DNA of 64,000 nt from Magnetospirillum sp. 15-1 (GTDB lineage Bacteria > Pseudomonadota > Alphaproteobacteria > Rhodospirillales > Magnetospirillaceae): the NCBI RefSeq assembly GCF_900184795.1, contig NZ_FXXN01000017.1, positions 1 through 64,000 of the forward strand. Reading direction: 5' to 3'. A model generated the notes under the pieces. That model searched no databases, was not told where the DNA came from, and saw nothing but the letters and a program-made list of their open reading frames with translations. The translations under genes and the position numbers were made by a program. Below, piece by piece: positions 52,947 through 61,818 of this stretch (the stretch's first letter is position 1; each line of letters starts with the position of its first letter).

Positions 52947-53543
52947 ATGCTGGATCAGTTCGAATGCAAGGCGTTCGGCGTTGCCGTGGCCGCTCTTGAA
53001 GCTCACTCCACGTCGATCCGGAGCCGCATGGAGGAAAGGTTGTCATGCGAAGGGTATCTCAATCACCTGTTCGCCCGCGCATTTTCCGATCAGGACATCA
53101 TTTGCGTCCGCGAGACGCCGTATATGGACCTGGGGATGGACGAGAGCGATCCCGATCTCGGCCCGAAGACGGCGCTTGATCTGATGCTTCTGGCTCCGGA
53201 CAAGTCGCGAAGCGTGCTGATCGAGGCCAAGCTGGTCCACGACTATACCATCAACGGTTATCGCGATCGGGCACGGCATAACGGCGACAGCATCTATGGG
53301 GATGTCCGGAAGATCCGCCGCATTCCGGCCGGGAAGGGGCGTAGCCGGCTGGTCATGGTCATGATGGCGTCCCTGAGTGGGATCGAGGAGCCCGAGGCTT
53401 GGCACGGCTGGCTCCGCCGGGGGACGAAGCAGGACCTGGCCGACGGTTTCTGGATGCCGTTGGGGGGAAGCGCCCAACCGCTGTTCCCGGTGGGCGAGAG
53501 CGGGTGGTTCCATATCTACCTTCATCGGGTCACCGATACCTGA
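52947..53543 (+). CDS. Hypothetical protein with PD-(D/E)XK-like nuclease motif
   Basis: A 198-residue protein. The segment TALDLMLLAPDKSRSVLIEA followed by KLV has the Asp...Glu-x-Lys pattern of PD-(D/E)XK nuclease folds, and a preceding Glu-rich helix is present. No family name is recognised. It lies 34 bases before cowN on the same strand, so may share its transcript. Restriction, repair or an inactive fold are all possible. Confidence 0.6.
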   Translation: MLDQFECKAFGVAVAALEAHSTSIRSRMEERLSCEGYLNHLFARAFSDQDIICVRETPYMDLGMDESDPDLGPKTALDLMLLAPDKSRSVLIEAKLVHDYTINGYRDRARHNGDSIYGDVRKIRRIPAGKGRSRLVMVMMASLSGIEEPEAWHGWLRRGTKQDLADGFWMPLGGSAQPLFPVGESGWFHIYLHRVTDT

Positions 53544-53577
53544 TCTCGTCAGCCATTCGCCGCATCAAGGAGACGCC

Positions 53578-53874
53578 ATGTCCATGACCACCGTTACCGA
53601 CCGCTACACCAGCTTTTCCGGCATCGACTGCGACGGCAACGCCAAGGTGGTGATCGACCGGGTGATTGCGCTCGCCGCCATGCCGGAGCACGCCAATGGC
53701 TTCTGGGACCGCTTCCTGCTGCGTCTCGCCGAGGCGGGCAAGGTGGGGGCGCGCAAGGCGGATGAACTGTGCCTGGCCTGTTCGCACACCTATTACATCG
53801 AGGAATTGTTCGAAGCGGCGGGTGACGAGGTCGGGCTGGAAGCGCTGCGGCGGCTGGAAGACGAATGCTGTTGA
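53578..53874 (+). CDS. cowN: CowN, CO-resistance protein for nitrogenase
   Basis: A 98-residue protein matching Cow[21 protein letters not shown] at the start, [20 protein letters not shown] in the middle, and the end RRLEDECC. In Rhodospirillum and Gluconacetobacter it sustains N2 fixation when carbon monoxide is present. It implies a diazotrophic host. AAGGAG precedes ATG 53578. No clear sigma-54 promoter was found nearby. Confidence 0.92.
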   Translation: MSMTTVTDRYTSFSGIDCDGNAKVVIDRVIALAAMPEHANGFWDRFLLRLAEAGKVGARKADELCLACSHTYYIEELFEAAGDEVGLEALRRLEDECC

Positions 53875-53890
53875 TTGTATGGTGCGGGCC

Positions 53891-54358
53891 ATGCCCATTC
53901 TCTCCCCCGCCGAACTCCTCGCTTCCCTGACCCGTGACCAGCGGCTGCTGGGCCTTGACCTGGGGTCCAAGACCATCGGGCTGGCGCTCAGCGACGTCAG
54001 CCGTACCATCGCCACCCCCTTCGACACCATCCGCCGCACCAAGTTCACCAAGGATGCGGAACTGCTGCTGGCCGTGGTCGACAGGCACGAGGTCGGCGGG
54101 CTGGTGCTCGGCCTGCCGGTCGAAATGGACGGATTCGAGGGGCCGCGCTGCCAGTCGGTGCGCTCGTTCGCCGCCAATCTGGCCCGCCTCCGGGACATGC
54201 CCATCGCCTATTGGGATGAGCGGCTGTCCACCTCGGCGGTGACCCGCACCCTGCTGGAGGCGGATTCGTCCAGGAAACGCCGGGCCGAGGTGGTGGACAA
54301 GATGGCCGCCGCCTACATCCTGCAGGGGCTTTTGGACAATCGATCCGGCTTCGCTTGA
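53891..54358 (+). CDS. ruvX: Holliday-junction resolvase-like protein RuvX/YqgF
   Basis: A 155-residue RNase H-fold protein; the family is linked to pre-16S rRNA 5' processing. [17 protein letters not shown] carries the first Asp, [20 protein letters not shown] and [20 protein letters not shown] the other conserved parts, and [13 protein letters not shown] the end. ATG 53891 begins 17 bases past cowN. Confidence 0.93.
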   Translation: MPILSPAELLASLTRDQRLLGLDLGSKTIGLALSDVSRTIATPFDTIRRTKFTKDAELLLAVVDRHEVGGLVLGLPVEMDGFEGPRCQSVRSFAANLARLRDMPIAYWDERLSTSAVTRTLLEADSSRKRRAEVVDKMAAAYILQGLLDNRSGFA

Positions 54359-54427
54359 CGAATGTCAGTTCCCAACGGCGTGGGCATGGTTAGGATGCGC
54401 TCCGTTCAACGGGGAGGAACGCCCACC

Positions 54428-54862
54428 ATGATCCGTCGTCTTGCCTTTGTCCTGTCGCTGATTTCGCTGCCGGCCCTGGCCGCCGAAGTGACCTGTCCCG
54501 ACCTGTCCGCCGCCCAGCAGGTGGGCGCCTGCGCCAGCGAACAGGAACTGAAGTGGGGCTTCACCGGCTATTGCGGCGACGACCAGCGCCTCTACGGCAA
54601 GGCGGAGGATACCTGCCTGTCGGAGGAGCACTACAGGAAGGTCAAGGACGTGTCGCTGTGGGAGGTTGGCGAGTTCCAGGGCTATCTGCACTGCTCCAAG
54701 CCGGCCGAGACCATCAGGTCCTCGAAATTCAAGAGCATCGGCGCCATCCGGATCGGCAGCATGACCCGGGTTGTCTGCTCCTACGACAACGGCCTGGATC
54801 TCACCTACCGCACCAAGGCGCCCTGCAGCGTCGAGGGCGGCAAGGCGGTGTGCAAGGACTGA
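54428..54862 (+). CDS. Cys-rich periplasmic hypothetical protein
   Basis: A 144-residue protein with a signal peptide (RRLAFVLSLISLPALAAEV) and a mature domain containing eight Cys, probably four disulfides (VTCPD, GACAS, GYCGD, DTCLS, LHCSK, VVCSY, APCSV, AVCKD). GGAGGA lies before ATG 54428. It converges with aroC. No family recognised. Confidence 0.75.
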   Translation: MIRRLAFVLSLISLPALAAEVTCPDLSAAQQVGACASEQELKWGFTGYCGDDQRLYGKAEDTCLSEEHYRKVKDVSLWEVGEFQGYLHCSKPAETIRSSKFKSIGAIRIGSMTRVVCSYDNGLDLTYRTKAPCSVEGGKAVCKD

Positions 54863-54909
54863 TTCTTTCGTCGTCCCGACCGAAAGGCCGGGCGGCGGGA
54901 GGGGGCGGC

Positions 54910-55998
54910 TCAGGAGAGCCGGGGTTGCGCCAGTGATCGCAGCAGATGATCGGCCAGGGTGCAGGCCATCATGGCCTCGGCCACCGGTACGGCGCGGATG
55001 GCCACACAGGGGTCGTGGCGCCCCTTGGTGGAGACTTCCACCTCGTTGCCCTTGGCGTCGACGCTCTTTTTGGGCGTCAGGATGGAGGAGGTGGGTTTGA
55101 CCGCCAGACGCACCACCACGTCCTGGCCGGTGGAGATGCCGCCCAGGATGCCGCCGGCATGGTTGGACAGGAAACGCACCTGACCGTCATTGCCCATGCG
55201 CATTTCGTCGGCGTTCTCCTCGCCGGACAGCGCGGCGGCGGCGAAGCCGTCGCCGATCTCGACGCCCTTGACGGCGTTGATGCTCATCATGGCCTTGGCC
55301 AGATCGGCGTCCAGCTTGTCGTAGACCGGGGCGCCCAGGCCCACCGGCACGCCGGAGGCCACCACCTCGACCACTCCGCCGATGGACGAGCCGGCCTTGC
55401 GGACGGAGTCCAGATAGTCTTCCCACGCCTTGGCGGCGGCGGCATCGGGGCACCAGAACGGGTTGTTGCCCAGTTCGGCCCACTCCCAGGCGGCGCGGTC
55501 GATGGCGTGCGGCCCCATCTGCACCATGGCGCCCCGGATGGAAAGACCCGGCGCCAGGACGTCGAGCACCTTGCGGGCGATAGCCCCGGCGGCGACGCGC
55601 ATGGCGGTTTCCCGCGCGCTGGAACGTCCGCCGCCGCGATAGTCGCGGATGCCGTATTTCTGCTGGTAGACCCAATCGGCGTGGCCGGGACGGAAGGTGT
55701 CCTTGATCTCGCCGTAATCCTTGGAGCGCTGGTCGGTGTTCTCGATCAGCAGGCCGATGGAGGTGCCGGTGGTCAGCCCCTCGAAGACGCCGGACAGGAT
55801 CTTCACCGCGTCGGGCTCGCGCCGCTGGGTGGTGAAGCGGTTCTGGCCCGGCTTGCGCTGGTCGAGGTAATGCTGGATATCGGCTTCGGCCAGCGGGATG
55901 CGCGAAGGCACCCCGTCGACCACGCACCCGATCGCCGGCCCATGGCTTTCGCCGAAGGTGGTGAAGCGGAAAAGATGCCCGAATCCGTTTCCGCTCAC
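54910..55998 (-). CDS. aroC: Chorismate synthase
   Basis: A 362-residue enzyme making chorismate from EPSP, the last shared step of aromatic amino acid synthesis. [20 protein letters not shown] is the first signature, [20 protein letters not shown] the second and [20 protein letters not shown] the third. Normal length. It starts four bases after the fabI stop, so both are co-transcribed. Confidence 0.97.
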   Translation of the reverse strand: MSGNGFGHLFRFTTFGESHGPAIGCVVDGVPSRIPLAEADIQHYLDQRKPGQNRFTTQRREPDAVKILSGVFEGLTTGTSIGLLIENTDQRSKDYGEIKDTFRPGHADWVYQQKYGIRDYRGGGRSSARETAMRVAAGAIARKVLDVLAPGLSIRGAMVQMGPHAIDRAAWEWAELGNNPFWCPDAAAAKAWEDYLDSVRKAGSSIGGVVEVVASGVPVGLGAPVYDKLDADLAKAMMSINAVKGVEIGDGFAAAALSGEENADEMRMGNDGQVRFLSNHAGGILGGISTGQDVVVRLAVKPTSSILTPKKSVDAKGNEVEVSTKGRHDPCVAIRAVPVAEAMMACTLADHLLRSLAQPRLS

Positions 55999-56002
55999 GG
56001 TG

Positions 56003-56821
56003 TCAGTCCTTGGCGACGGTGATGTCGGGGGCGTCCACCGCCTTCATCCCGACCACGTGATAGCCGCAATCCACGTGATGGGTCTCGCCCGAAACGCCCG
56101 ACGACAGGCCGGACAGTAGATAGAGGCCGGCGCCGCCGACATCGTCCAGGGTGACGTTGCGCTTCAGCGGGCTGTTGTACTCGTTCCACTTGAGGATATA
56201 GCGGAAATCGCCGATACCCGACGCCGCCAGGGTCTTCATGGGGCCGGCCGACAGTGAGTTGACGCGGATGCCCTGGCCGCCCAGGTCGACGGAGAGGTAG
56301 CGGACGGATGCTTCCAGCGCCGCCTTGCAGACGCCCATGACGTTGTAGTGGGGCATCACCCGCTCGGCGCCGTAATAGGTCAGCGTCAGCAGCGAGCCGC
56401 CATCGGGCATCATGGCCGAGGCCCGGCGTGCCACCGAGGTGAACGAGAACACCGAGATGTGCATGGAGGTGAGGAAGTTCTGCAAGCTGGTGTCGGCATA
56501 GCGGCCGCGCAGTTCGTTCTTGTCGGAATAGCCGATGGCGTGGACCACGAAATCCAGCTTGCCCCAGCGCTTCTCCAACTCGGCAAAGACGGCGTCGATG
56601 GAGGCCTCGTCCGACACGTCGCAGGGCAACACGATGCTCGACCCGACACTGTCCGCCAGGGGACGCACCCGCTTCTCCAGCGCCTCGCCCTGATAGGTGA
56701 AGGCCAGTTCGGCACCCTGGGCGTGGACAGCCTTTGCAATGCCCCAGGCGATGGAGCGATCGTTGGCGACGCCCATGACAAGGCCCTTCTTGCCGGCCAT
56801 CAGGGGAGCGGGAGAGGTCAT
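56003..56821 (-). CDS. fabI: Enoyl-ACP reductase (FabI)
   Basis: A 272-residue NADH-dependent enoyl-ACP reductase of fatty acid synthesis. [20 protein letters not shown] is the FabI cofactor loop, and [20 protein letters not shown] gives the Tyr-x6-Lys pair. ATG 56821 follows the family start ([20 protein letters not shown]); an upstream ATG would add 22 unlikely residues. Confidence 0.95.
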   Translation of the reverse strand: MTSPAPLMAGKKGLVMGVANDRSIAWGIAKAVHAQGAELAFTYQGEALEKRVRPLADSVGSSIVLPCDVSDEASIDAVFAELEKRWGKLDFVVHAIGYSDKNELRGRYADTSLQNFLTSMHISVFSFTSVARRASAMMPDGGSLLTLTYYGAERVMPHYNVMGVCKAALEASVRYLSVDLGGQGIRVNSLSAGPMKTLAASGIGDFRYILKWNEYNSPLKRNVTLDDVGGAGLYLLSGLSSGVSGETHHVDCGYHVVGMKAVDAPDITVAKD

Positions 56822-56909
56822 GCGGTCCTCGTTTCGTGGTGAACGGATTGGTGGCGCCAGATTGGGCCACGGCCCACCTACATACACGAAAGAGGCAATG
56901 GGGCAAAGG

Positions 56910-57347
56910 CTATCCCAGGATTTCGCCCAGTTCCTTTTTCTTCACCACTTCGCGTTCGAAGTTACTGAGTTCAGAGCCCAGCGCATCGCGGATGGAGACC
57001 ATGCCCACCGGAATGCCGTGATCCACCACCGGGATGTGACGGAAGCCGTTGTCGTGCATGATGTGCAGGGCCTGGCCCAGTTTGCGGTCGGCGGTGATGG
57101 TATAGGGATCGGCGGTCATCACCATGGCCAGGGTGGTGGTGTCGGGGTTCACCCCCTCGGCCACCACGTCGAACAGGCAGTCGCGCTCGGTGAAGATACC
57201 CTGAAGCTTGCCATGGTGGTCGGTGACCATCACCGCGCCGACACCCTTGTCCCGCATCTGGCGGGTCGCCTCGCGCACGGTGGCGCCGGCGGGCATGGCG
57301 AGAACGGTCTGGTTGCGGATGACGTCCCTGATCAGTCGAACGGGCAT
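56910..57347 (-). CDS. CBS-domain pair protein
   Basis: A 145-residue protein with two CBS motifs (AGATVREATRQMRDKGVGAV and ADRKLGQALHIMHDNGFRHI) forming one Bateman module, which binds adenine nucleotides and often acts as an energy sensor. No fused catalytic domain. ATG 57347 is used; an upstream ATG would run into the cspA terminator. Confidence 0.88.
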   Translation of the reverse strand: MPVRLIRDVIRNQTVLAMPAGATVREATRQMRDKGVGAVMVTDHHGKLQGIFTERDCLFDVVAEGVNPDTTTLAMVMTADPYTITADRKLGQALHIMHDNGFRHIPVVDHGIPVGMVSIRDALGSELSNFEREVVKKKELGEILG

Positions 57348-57415
57348 GTGAGCCTCCCAGCTCCCCCAGAATGGATTTACTATGAACCTGGACGAAGGCT
57401 TGGGCAATCGGCACG

Positions 57416-57444
57416 AAAAAGGGCGCGGCCCAAAGGCCGCGCCC
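57416..57444 (-). terminator. Intrinsic terminator of the cold-shock gene
   Basis: Minus strand: a 10-bp perfect stem GGGCGCGGCC/GGCCGCGCCC (plus 57421-57430 and 57435-57444) with a four-base loop, followed by TTTTT (plus A-run 57416-57420). Confidence 0.9.
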
Positions 57445-57468
57445 CTTCTCGTCACAGTCTCAAAAGGC

Positions 57469-57678
57469 TTAGAGGGCCTTGAGATTGACCGCAGAGCTCT
57501 TGCCCTTGCGCGGATCGCGCTCGGTCTCGAAGGAGAGCTTCTGGCCTTCCTTCAGGTTGCCGATGCCGGCGCGCTCGACGGCGGAGATGTGGACGAAGAT
57601 GTCGGCCGAGCCGTCCTCGGGCTGGATGAAGCCATAACCCTTGGTAGCATTGAACCACTTAACGGTGCCGTTCGGCAT
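57469..57678 (-). CDS. cspA: Cold-shock domain protein (CspA family)
   Basis: A 69-residue single-stranded nucleic-acid binding protein: [20 protein letters not shown] (RNP1), [13 protein letters not shown] (RNP2) and [20 protein letters not shown]. In the family these melt RNA structure. It has its own leader with a hairpin and its own terminator, so it is a single-gene unit. TTGGAGG precedes ATG 57678. Confidence 0.95.
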   Translation of the reverse strand: MPNGTVKWFNATKGYGFIQPEDGSADIFVHISAVERAGIGNLKEGQKLSFETERDPRKGKSSAVNLKAL

Positions 57679-57703
57679 AGGAACCTCCAAATAACTAGTA
57701 GTA

Positions 57704-57725
57704 CCCCGCATGCTCTCATGCGGGG
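57704..57725 (-). promoter_or_regulatory. Hairpin in the cspA 5' leader region
   Basis: CCCCGCATG (57704-57712), CTCT, CATGCGGGG (57717-57725): a perfect 9-bp stem, 26 bases before the cspA start. It may be part of a structured leader controlling stability or translation. Confidence 0.55.
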
Positions 57726-57865
57726 GGTCCAATCGTTCGACCGGCGATGACACCTGAAGCGGCGCCGGATTCCCTGTCGGGAATCTGCGGCAGGTAGAAA
57801 GACGTGCCCTAGCATGGACTGACCGGGGGCGGAATACAAGATGAAAGCTGACCGGGCGTAAATTA

Positions 57866-58333
57866 TTAACGCCGGTCGATGGCCTGATAGCTCTTGCCGA
57901 CCCGCTGCAGTGCCTGGGTGGGGGTCAGGATGGTGGCCCAGCCGTCGATACGTTCCGAGGTGACGAACACGCTGTCGGAATCGGCATAGCTCCAGCCGAT
58001 GGGGGTCCAGCCCTTGGACGTCCAGCCGGCGACCAGCAGCGGCATGCCCTTGGCCGAGGCCCAGGCCGGCGAATCGATCAGGATGAACAGTTCGGCCTGG
58101 CCGTCCTCGTTGAGGTCGATGCGCCCGGCCCGCACCTGATCGCGGAAGAACCCATGGGTTCCGCCGGCATTGTAATAGGCCTTCCATTGGGTGCGCAGCA
58201 GCAGGTCGATGTCCGGGGTCTCGCCCTCGGGCAGCGGCTGCAACGCCACCTGCGCCACCAGTCGGCCGAAATCCTGGGCCGTGGCGGAGAGAGGCGAAAA
58301 CAGCAGGACGAGGAGGGCGAGAAGGATGCGCAT
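57866..58333 (-). CDS. Secreted hypothetical protein with EF-hand-like loop
   Basis: A 155-residue protein with a signal peptide ([19 protein letters not shown]). The [13 protein letters not shown] segment matches an EF-hand/FG-GAP type calcium loop, found in many exported proteins. No further family recognised. Alone on the minus strand; the AT-rich 194-base region upstream also holds the start signals of the divergent rhodanese gene. Confidence 0.75.
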   Translation of the reverse strand: MRILLALLVLLFSPLSATAQDFGRLVAQVALQPLPEGETPDIDLLLRTQWKAYYNAGGTHGFFRDQVRAGRIDLNEDGQAELFILIDSPAWASAKGMPLLVAGWTSKGWTPIGWSYADSDSVFVTSERIDGWATILTPTQALQRVGKSYQAIDRR

Positions 58334-58526
58334 GGTCGTTTTTGTCCAGAACCGAGGGACATTAGGGGGCGGTGACGGCTACGTCAATGCTGCGACGCAA
58401 ATACAGTTATTTAAGTGTGCATTAAAATTTAAAAATCATATTCGCTGGTATTTTTGTGTTGAATATCTTCGAGGGCTGCGGTATCACGGTGTCCAACATG
58501 GGAATTAAGCGCACGAGGACCCCGCC

Positions 58527-58862
58527 ATGAGCCTTTCTGAAATCGGTCTGATCGAATTGGAGCCCGCCCAGGTCAAGGCTTTGCTGGATGCCGGCGAGGC
58601 GGTGCTGGTCGACGTGCGCGAAGACGACGAGTTCGCCGAGGAACATATCGAGGGCTCGGTGCTGTCGCCCATGAGCGATTTCGAACTGGAGACCTGGCCG
58701 AGCTTTCCCGGCCGCAAGGTCATCATTTCCTGCCTGGGCGGCGTGCGCTCCGCCGCCGTGGCCCGCAAGCTGATCTCCGCGGGCCAGGGCTGGGCCATCC
58801 ATCTGAAGGGTGGTCTCAACGCCTGGCGCGACGCCGGGCTGCCCACCGTGACGGGCGCCTGA
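58527..58862 (+). CDS. Single-domain rhodanese-like protein
   Basis: A 111-residue sulfurtransferase-like protein. VLVDVREDDEFAEEHIEGSV is the rhodanese signature, and the active Cys69 lies in IISCLGGVRSAAVARKL with a CLGGVRS loop; HLKGGLNAWRDAGLP ends it. Substrates unknown. A terminator with a long T-run lies directly downstream. Confidence 0.9.
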   Translation: MSLSEIGLIELEPAQVKALLDAGEAVLVDVREDDEFAEEHIEGSVLSPMSDFELETWPSFPGRKVIISCLGGVRSAAVARKLISAGQGWAIHLKGGLNAWRDAGLPTVTGA

Positions 58863-58896
58863 GGTTTTTACTTCCTCTCTATATTTCCCCACCTTC

Positions 58897-58933
58897 GGGC
58901 GGCTGCTGGACGTAGCCGCCCTTTTTCTTTTTT
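58897..58933 (+). terminator. Rhodanese gene terminator (copy 1 of a 29-bp repeat)
   Basis: GGGCGGCT (58897-58904), nine-base loop, AGCCGCCC (58914-58921), then TTTTTCTTTTTT. Bases 58904-58932 recur identically at 60015-60043. Confidence 0.85.
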
Positions 58934-59028
58934 CGGTCGAAGGCAAAAATATTTAAGGTGGCGTGCAATAATTCGGCCCATCTCGCCCGTCTCCCTATCA
59001 GACATCGCGTTTGATGAAGGAGAGGATC

Positions 59029-59484
59029 ATGAGATTTTTTCGCAATTGCTGCTCCGGCGAAGGACATGGACGTCCAGAGGGTAAGACTGCGCGAGCCCTG
59101 TGGTTCGGCGGCCATGCCCTGTTGGGGGTCGTAGTGGTGGTGGTGGTTGCCACTGTGGTCGGCGGGGTGGTGATGATCGCCTGGAATGTCTTGATGCCGG
59201 CGGTGTTCCATCTGCCGCCGCTGGAATTCTGGCAGGCCGTGGCATTGCTGGTCCTGGCCCGCGTGCTGACCGGCCGTCTGCATCATCGCGGACCCCGGCG
59301 GCACAGAGGGGGCGATGAAAAGTGCGTCGTATCGCGGGGCATCGGCCGGATCTGCGGTGAGTCCCAGGGCTTGCCCCCCAATCCCGATACCTTCGCCACG
59401 TGGTGGTGGGAGGAGGGGCAAGCCGCGTTCAAGGCCTTCCAGGCACGCAAGGACGGCTTGTCCTCCCCGGCCGGCCAGGGCTGA
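59029..59484 (+). CDS. Membrane protein preceding a sigma factor
   Basis: A 151-residue protein with two hydrophobic stretches (HALLGVVVVVVVATVVGGVV, FWQAVALLVLARVLTG) around WNVLMPAVFHLPPLE, then a basic tail and WWWEEGQAAFKAFQARK. Similar membrane proteins occur next to ECF sigma factors, so an anti-sigma or sensor role is possible, though this is inference. AAGGAG precedes ATG 59029. It is six bases from the sigma gene. Confidence 0.7.
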   Translation: MRFFRNCCSGEGHGRPEGKTARALWFGGHALLGVVVVVVVATVVGGVVMIAWNVLMPAVFHLPPLEFWQAVALLVLARVLTGRLHHRGPRRHRGGDEKCVVSRGIGRICGESQGLPPNPDTFATWWWEEGQAAFKAFQARKDGLSSPAGQG

Positions 59485-59490
59485 TCGGCA

Positions 59491-60006
59491 ATGACCGGGC
59501 CGCACCCTTCCTCGGGCGACCGGCTGGCGGCGACCCTCGATCGGGATCGGGGGAAGCTGCTGGGCTTCGTGCGCGGGCGGATGGGTGGGGGGCTGCAGGA
59601 CCAGGATCCCGAGGACATTCTGTCCGATGTGGTCCTGGGCTTGCTGGAGCGGGCGGACCTGCTGGCCGAGGTGGAGAACCTCACCGCCTACCTGCTGACC
59701 GCCATGGTCAACCGGGTCCGCGATCTGTTCCGCCGCCGCCGGGACTTGCCCATGCCCGAGGTGATGCTGGCCGAGCCCAGCCAGCCCGCCGGGGTGGAGG
59801 AGCGTCTGGAACTGACCCGGGCCCTGTCGCTGCTGTCCACGGCGGAACGGGCGGTGTGGCTGGCTGTGGAGATGGAGGGTTTCGCCTTTGTCGAGTTGGC
59901 GGAAGCATGGGGCGAGCCCCTGGGCACCCTGCTTTCGCGCAAGAGCCGAGCGAACCGGCGCCTGCGCAAGGCCCTTGAGGAGACGGCTTCCGGGGCGGTG
60001 GGATGA
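59491..60006 (+). CDS. ECF-type RNA polymerase sigma factor
   Basis: A 171-residue sigma-70 family protein. Region 2 is seen in DPEDILSDVVLGLLERADLL and YLLTAMVNRVRDLFRRRRD; region 4 in LELTRALSLLSTAERAVWLA and AEAWGEPLGTLLSRKSRANR. It probably acts with the upstream membrane protein on envelope or stress genes. The two genes lie between the two copies of a 29-bp repeat. Confidence 0.85.
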   Translation: MTGPHPSSGDRLAATLDRDRGKLLGFVRGRMGGGLQDQDPEDILSDVVLGLLERADLLAEVENLTAYLLTAMVNRVRDLFRRRRDLPMPEVMLAEPSQPAGVEERLELTRALSLLSTAERAVWLAVEMEGFAFVELAEAWGEPLGTLLSRKSRANRRLRKALEETASGAVG

Positions 60007-60014
60007 AGGGCGAT

Positions 60015-60043
60015 TGCTGGACGTAGCCGCCCTTTTTCTTTTT
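60015..60043 (+). repeat. Copy 2 of the 29-bp terminator repeat
   Basis: Identical to 58904-58932, but its 5' stem arm has decayed to GGGCGATT, leaving about five good pairs before the T-run. It may still act as a terminator for the sigma gene. Confidence 0.8.
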
Positions 60044-60075
60044 AATCCAGGGACAGTGACAAAGAGAGAATCAAC

Positions 60076-61818
60076 ATGCGCCGTATCGGTCGAATCCTGG
60101 TCACCTTCCTGGCCGTCTCGGGCCTCGTCTTCCTGGGGCTGATCGGCCTGGGGGCGTGGCTGGCGGTCCACATGGCGGGGGGCGACGGCAAGGACATTCC
60201 CGATCGGGCGGTGCTCAGCCTCGATCTCGACGCCCAGTTCCGCGATACCCCCGAAAGCAATCCCCTGGCCCAGCTGTCGGGCGAGCGCTCCTACAGCCTG
60301 CGCCGGGCGGTGGAGGCCATCGACCGCGCCGCCGCCGACAAGCGGGTGAGCGGCCTGTTCGCCACCCTGGGCCACTCCAGCCTGGGGCTGGCCGGGCGCC
60401 AGGACCTGCGCGACGCGGTGACCCGCTTCCGGGCCGGCGGCAAGCCGGCGGTGCTGTTCGCCGAGACCATGGGCGAGGGCGGCTCGGGCACCCTGGATTA
60501 CTATCTGGCCTCGGCCTTTTCCCAGGTGTGGCTGCAACCCTCCGGCGACGTGGGACTGACCGGCCTGTGGGTGGAAAGCCCGTTCATCAAGGGCACTCTC
60601 GACCTGCTGGGGATCAAGGCGCAGTTCTCGGGCCGGCACGAGTACAAATCGGCCATCGATATGTTCACCGAGACCGGCTTCACCCCGGCCCACCGGGAAA
60701 ATCTCGGCCGGCTGCTGGATTCCTGGTCGGAGCAGATCGTGGCGGGTATCGTCGCCGGGCGCGGTCTGCCCGAGGACAAGGTGCGCGAGCTGATGGGCAA
60801 GGGGCCGTTCCTGGCCGGTGAGGCCCTGGCCGCCAAGCTGGTGGACAAGGTCGGCTATCGCGATCAGGCCTGGGAGACGCTGGTCGGCATCGGCGCCGAC
60901 AAGGCCGAGGAGATCGACCTGGCCGACTATGCCGAGCATATGGATCGCCCGCGCGGCACCAAGGTGGCGCTGATCTCGGGTATCGGCGCCATTCATCGCG
61001 GCGAATCCCATCACGGATTGGAGGGCGACGGCGATTTCGGCTCGCAGACGGTGGCCGAGGCCTTCCGCGACGCCGTCGACGACGACAAGGTCAAGGCCAT
61101 TCTGTTCCGCGTCAACAGCCCCGGCGGCTCCTACATCGCGTCGGACACCGTGCATCACGAGGTGGCGCGGGCTCGGGCGGCGGGTAAGCCGGTGGTGGTG
61201 TCCATGGGCGATTATGCCGCGTCGGGCGGCTATTTCGTCTCCATGGGCGCCGATCGCATCATCGCCGCGCCGGGGACCATCACCGGCTCCATCGGCGTGT
61301 TCACCGGCAAGGTGGTGCTGGACGAATTCTGGAAGAAGCTGGGCATCAGCTGGGATGAGATGCATCGCGGCGACAATGCCGGCATGTGGAGCGCCAACCA
61401 GTCGTTCTCTCCCCAGGCCAAGGCCCGTATCGATGCCCTGCTCGACCATATTTACGCCGACTTCACCGGCAAGGCGTCCGAGGCACGCGGCATGGATGCC
61501 GCCCGCATGGACAAGCTGGCGCGCGGTCGTGTCTGGACCGGGGCCGACGCCAAGCAATCCGGGCTGGTGGACGGGCTGGGCGGCTGGACCGAGGCCATGG
61601 CCCAGTTGCGGCAGGTGGCCGGGTTGAAGGCCGACGAGCCGCTGACCCTGGTGGAGTTCCCGCGTCCGCGCAAGCCCTGGGAAGTGCTGATCGAAAGCCT
61701 GGGCGGTGAATCGGTGGCCGAGCGGCGCATCCTGGCCCGGCTGGAGCCGCTGCTCGACGTCCTGGCTCCGACGGCGGGGGCTCAACTGCGCGCTCCGGAT
61801 CTGAGGGGGCCGCAATGA
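60076..61818 (+). CDS. sppA: Signal peptide peptidase SppA, 67K type
   Basis: A 580-residue inner-membrane peptidase that degrades released signal peptides. An N-terminal membrane anchor (LVTFLAVSGLVFLGLIGLGA) is followed by two S49 domains. The catalytic Lys is in GRHEYKSAIDMF (Lys191) and the Ser in GDYAASGGYFVSMGADRI (Ser383), as in the long E. coli type. It overlaps the SDR gene by four bases (ATGA). Confidence 0.92.
   Translation: MRRIGRILVTFLAVSGLVFLGLIGLGAWLAVHMAGGDGKDIPDRAVLSLDLDAQFRDTPESNPLAQLSGERSYSLRRAVEAIDRAAADKRVSGLFATLGHSSLGLAGRQDLRDAVTRFRAGGKPAVLFAETMGEGGSGTLDYYLASAFSQVWLQPSGDVGLTGLWVESPFIKGTLDLLGIKAQFSGRHEYKSAIDMFTETGFTPAHRENLGRLLDSWSEQIVAGIVAGRGLPEDKVRELMGKGPFLAGEALAAKLVDKVGYRDQAWETLVGIGADKAEEIDLADYAEHMDRPRGTKVALISGIGAIHRGESHHGLEGDGDFGSQTVAEAFRDAVDDDKVKAILFRVNSPGGSYIASDTVHHEVARARAAGKPVVVSMGDYAASGGYFVSMGADRIIAAPGTITGSIGVFTGKVVLDEFWKKLGISWDEMHRGDNAGMWSANQSFSPQAKARIDALLDHIYADFTGKASEARGMDAARMDKLARGRVWTGADAKQSGLVDGLGGWTEAMAQLRQVAGLKADEPLTLVEFPRPRKPWEVLIESLGGESVAERRILARLEPLLDVLAPTAGAQLRAPDLRGPQ

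Noticed and set aside
53395-53425. Sigma-54 promoter for cowN (TGGCACG near 53401)
   Set aside because: The -12 element does not match at the required spacing, and it lies inside the preceding gene.
58879-61815. A 978-codon open frame on the minus strand across the sigma and sppA genes
   Set aside because: It spans several well supported plus-strand genes and has shadow-like composition.
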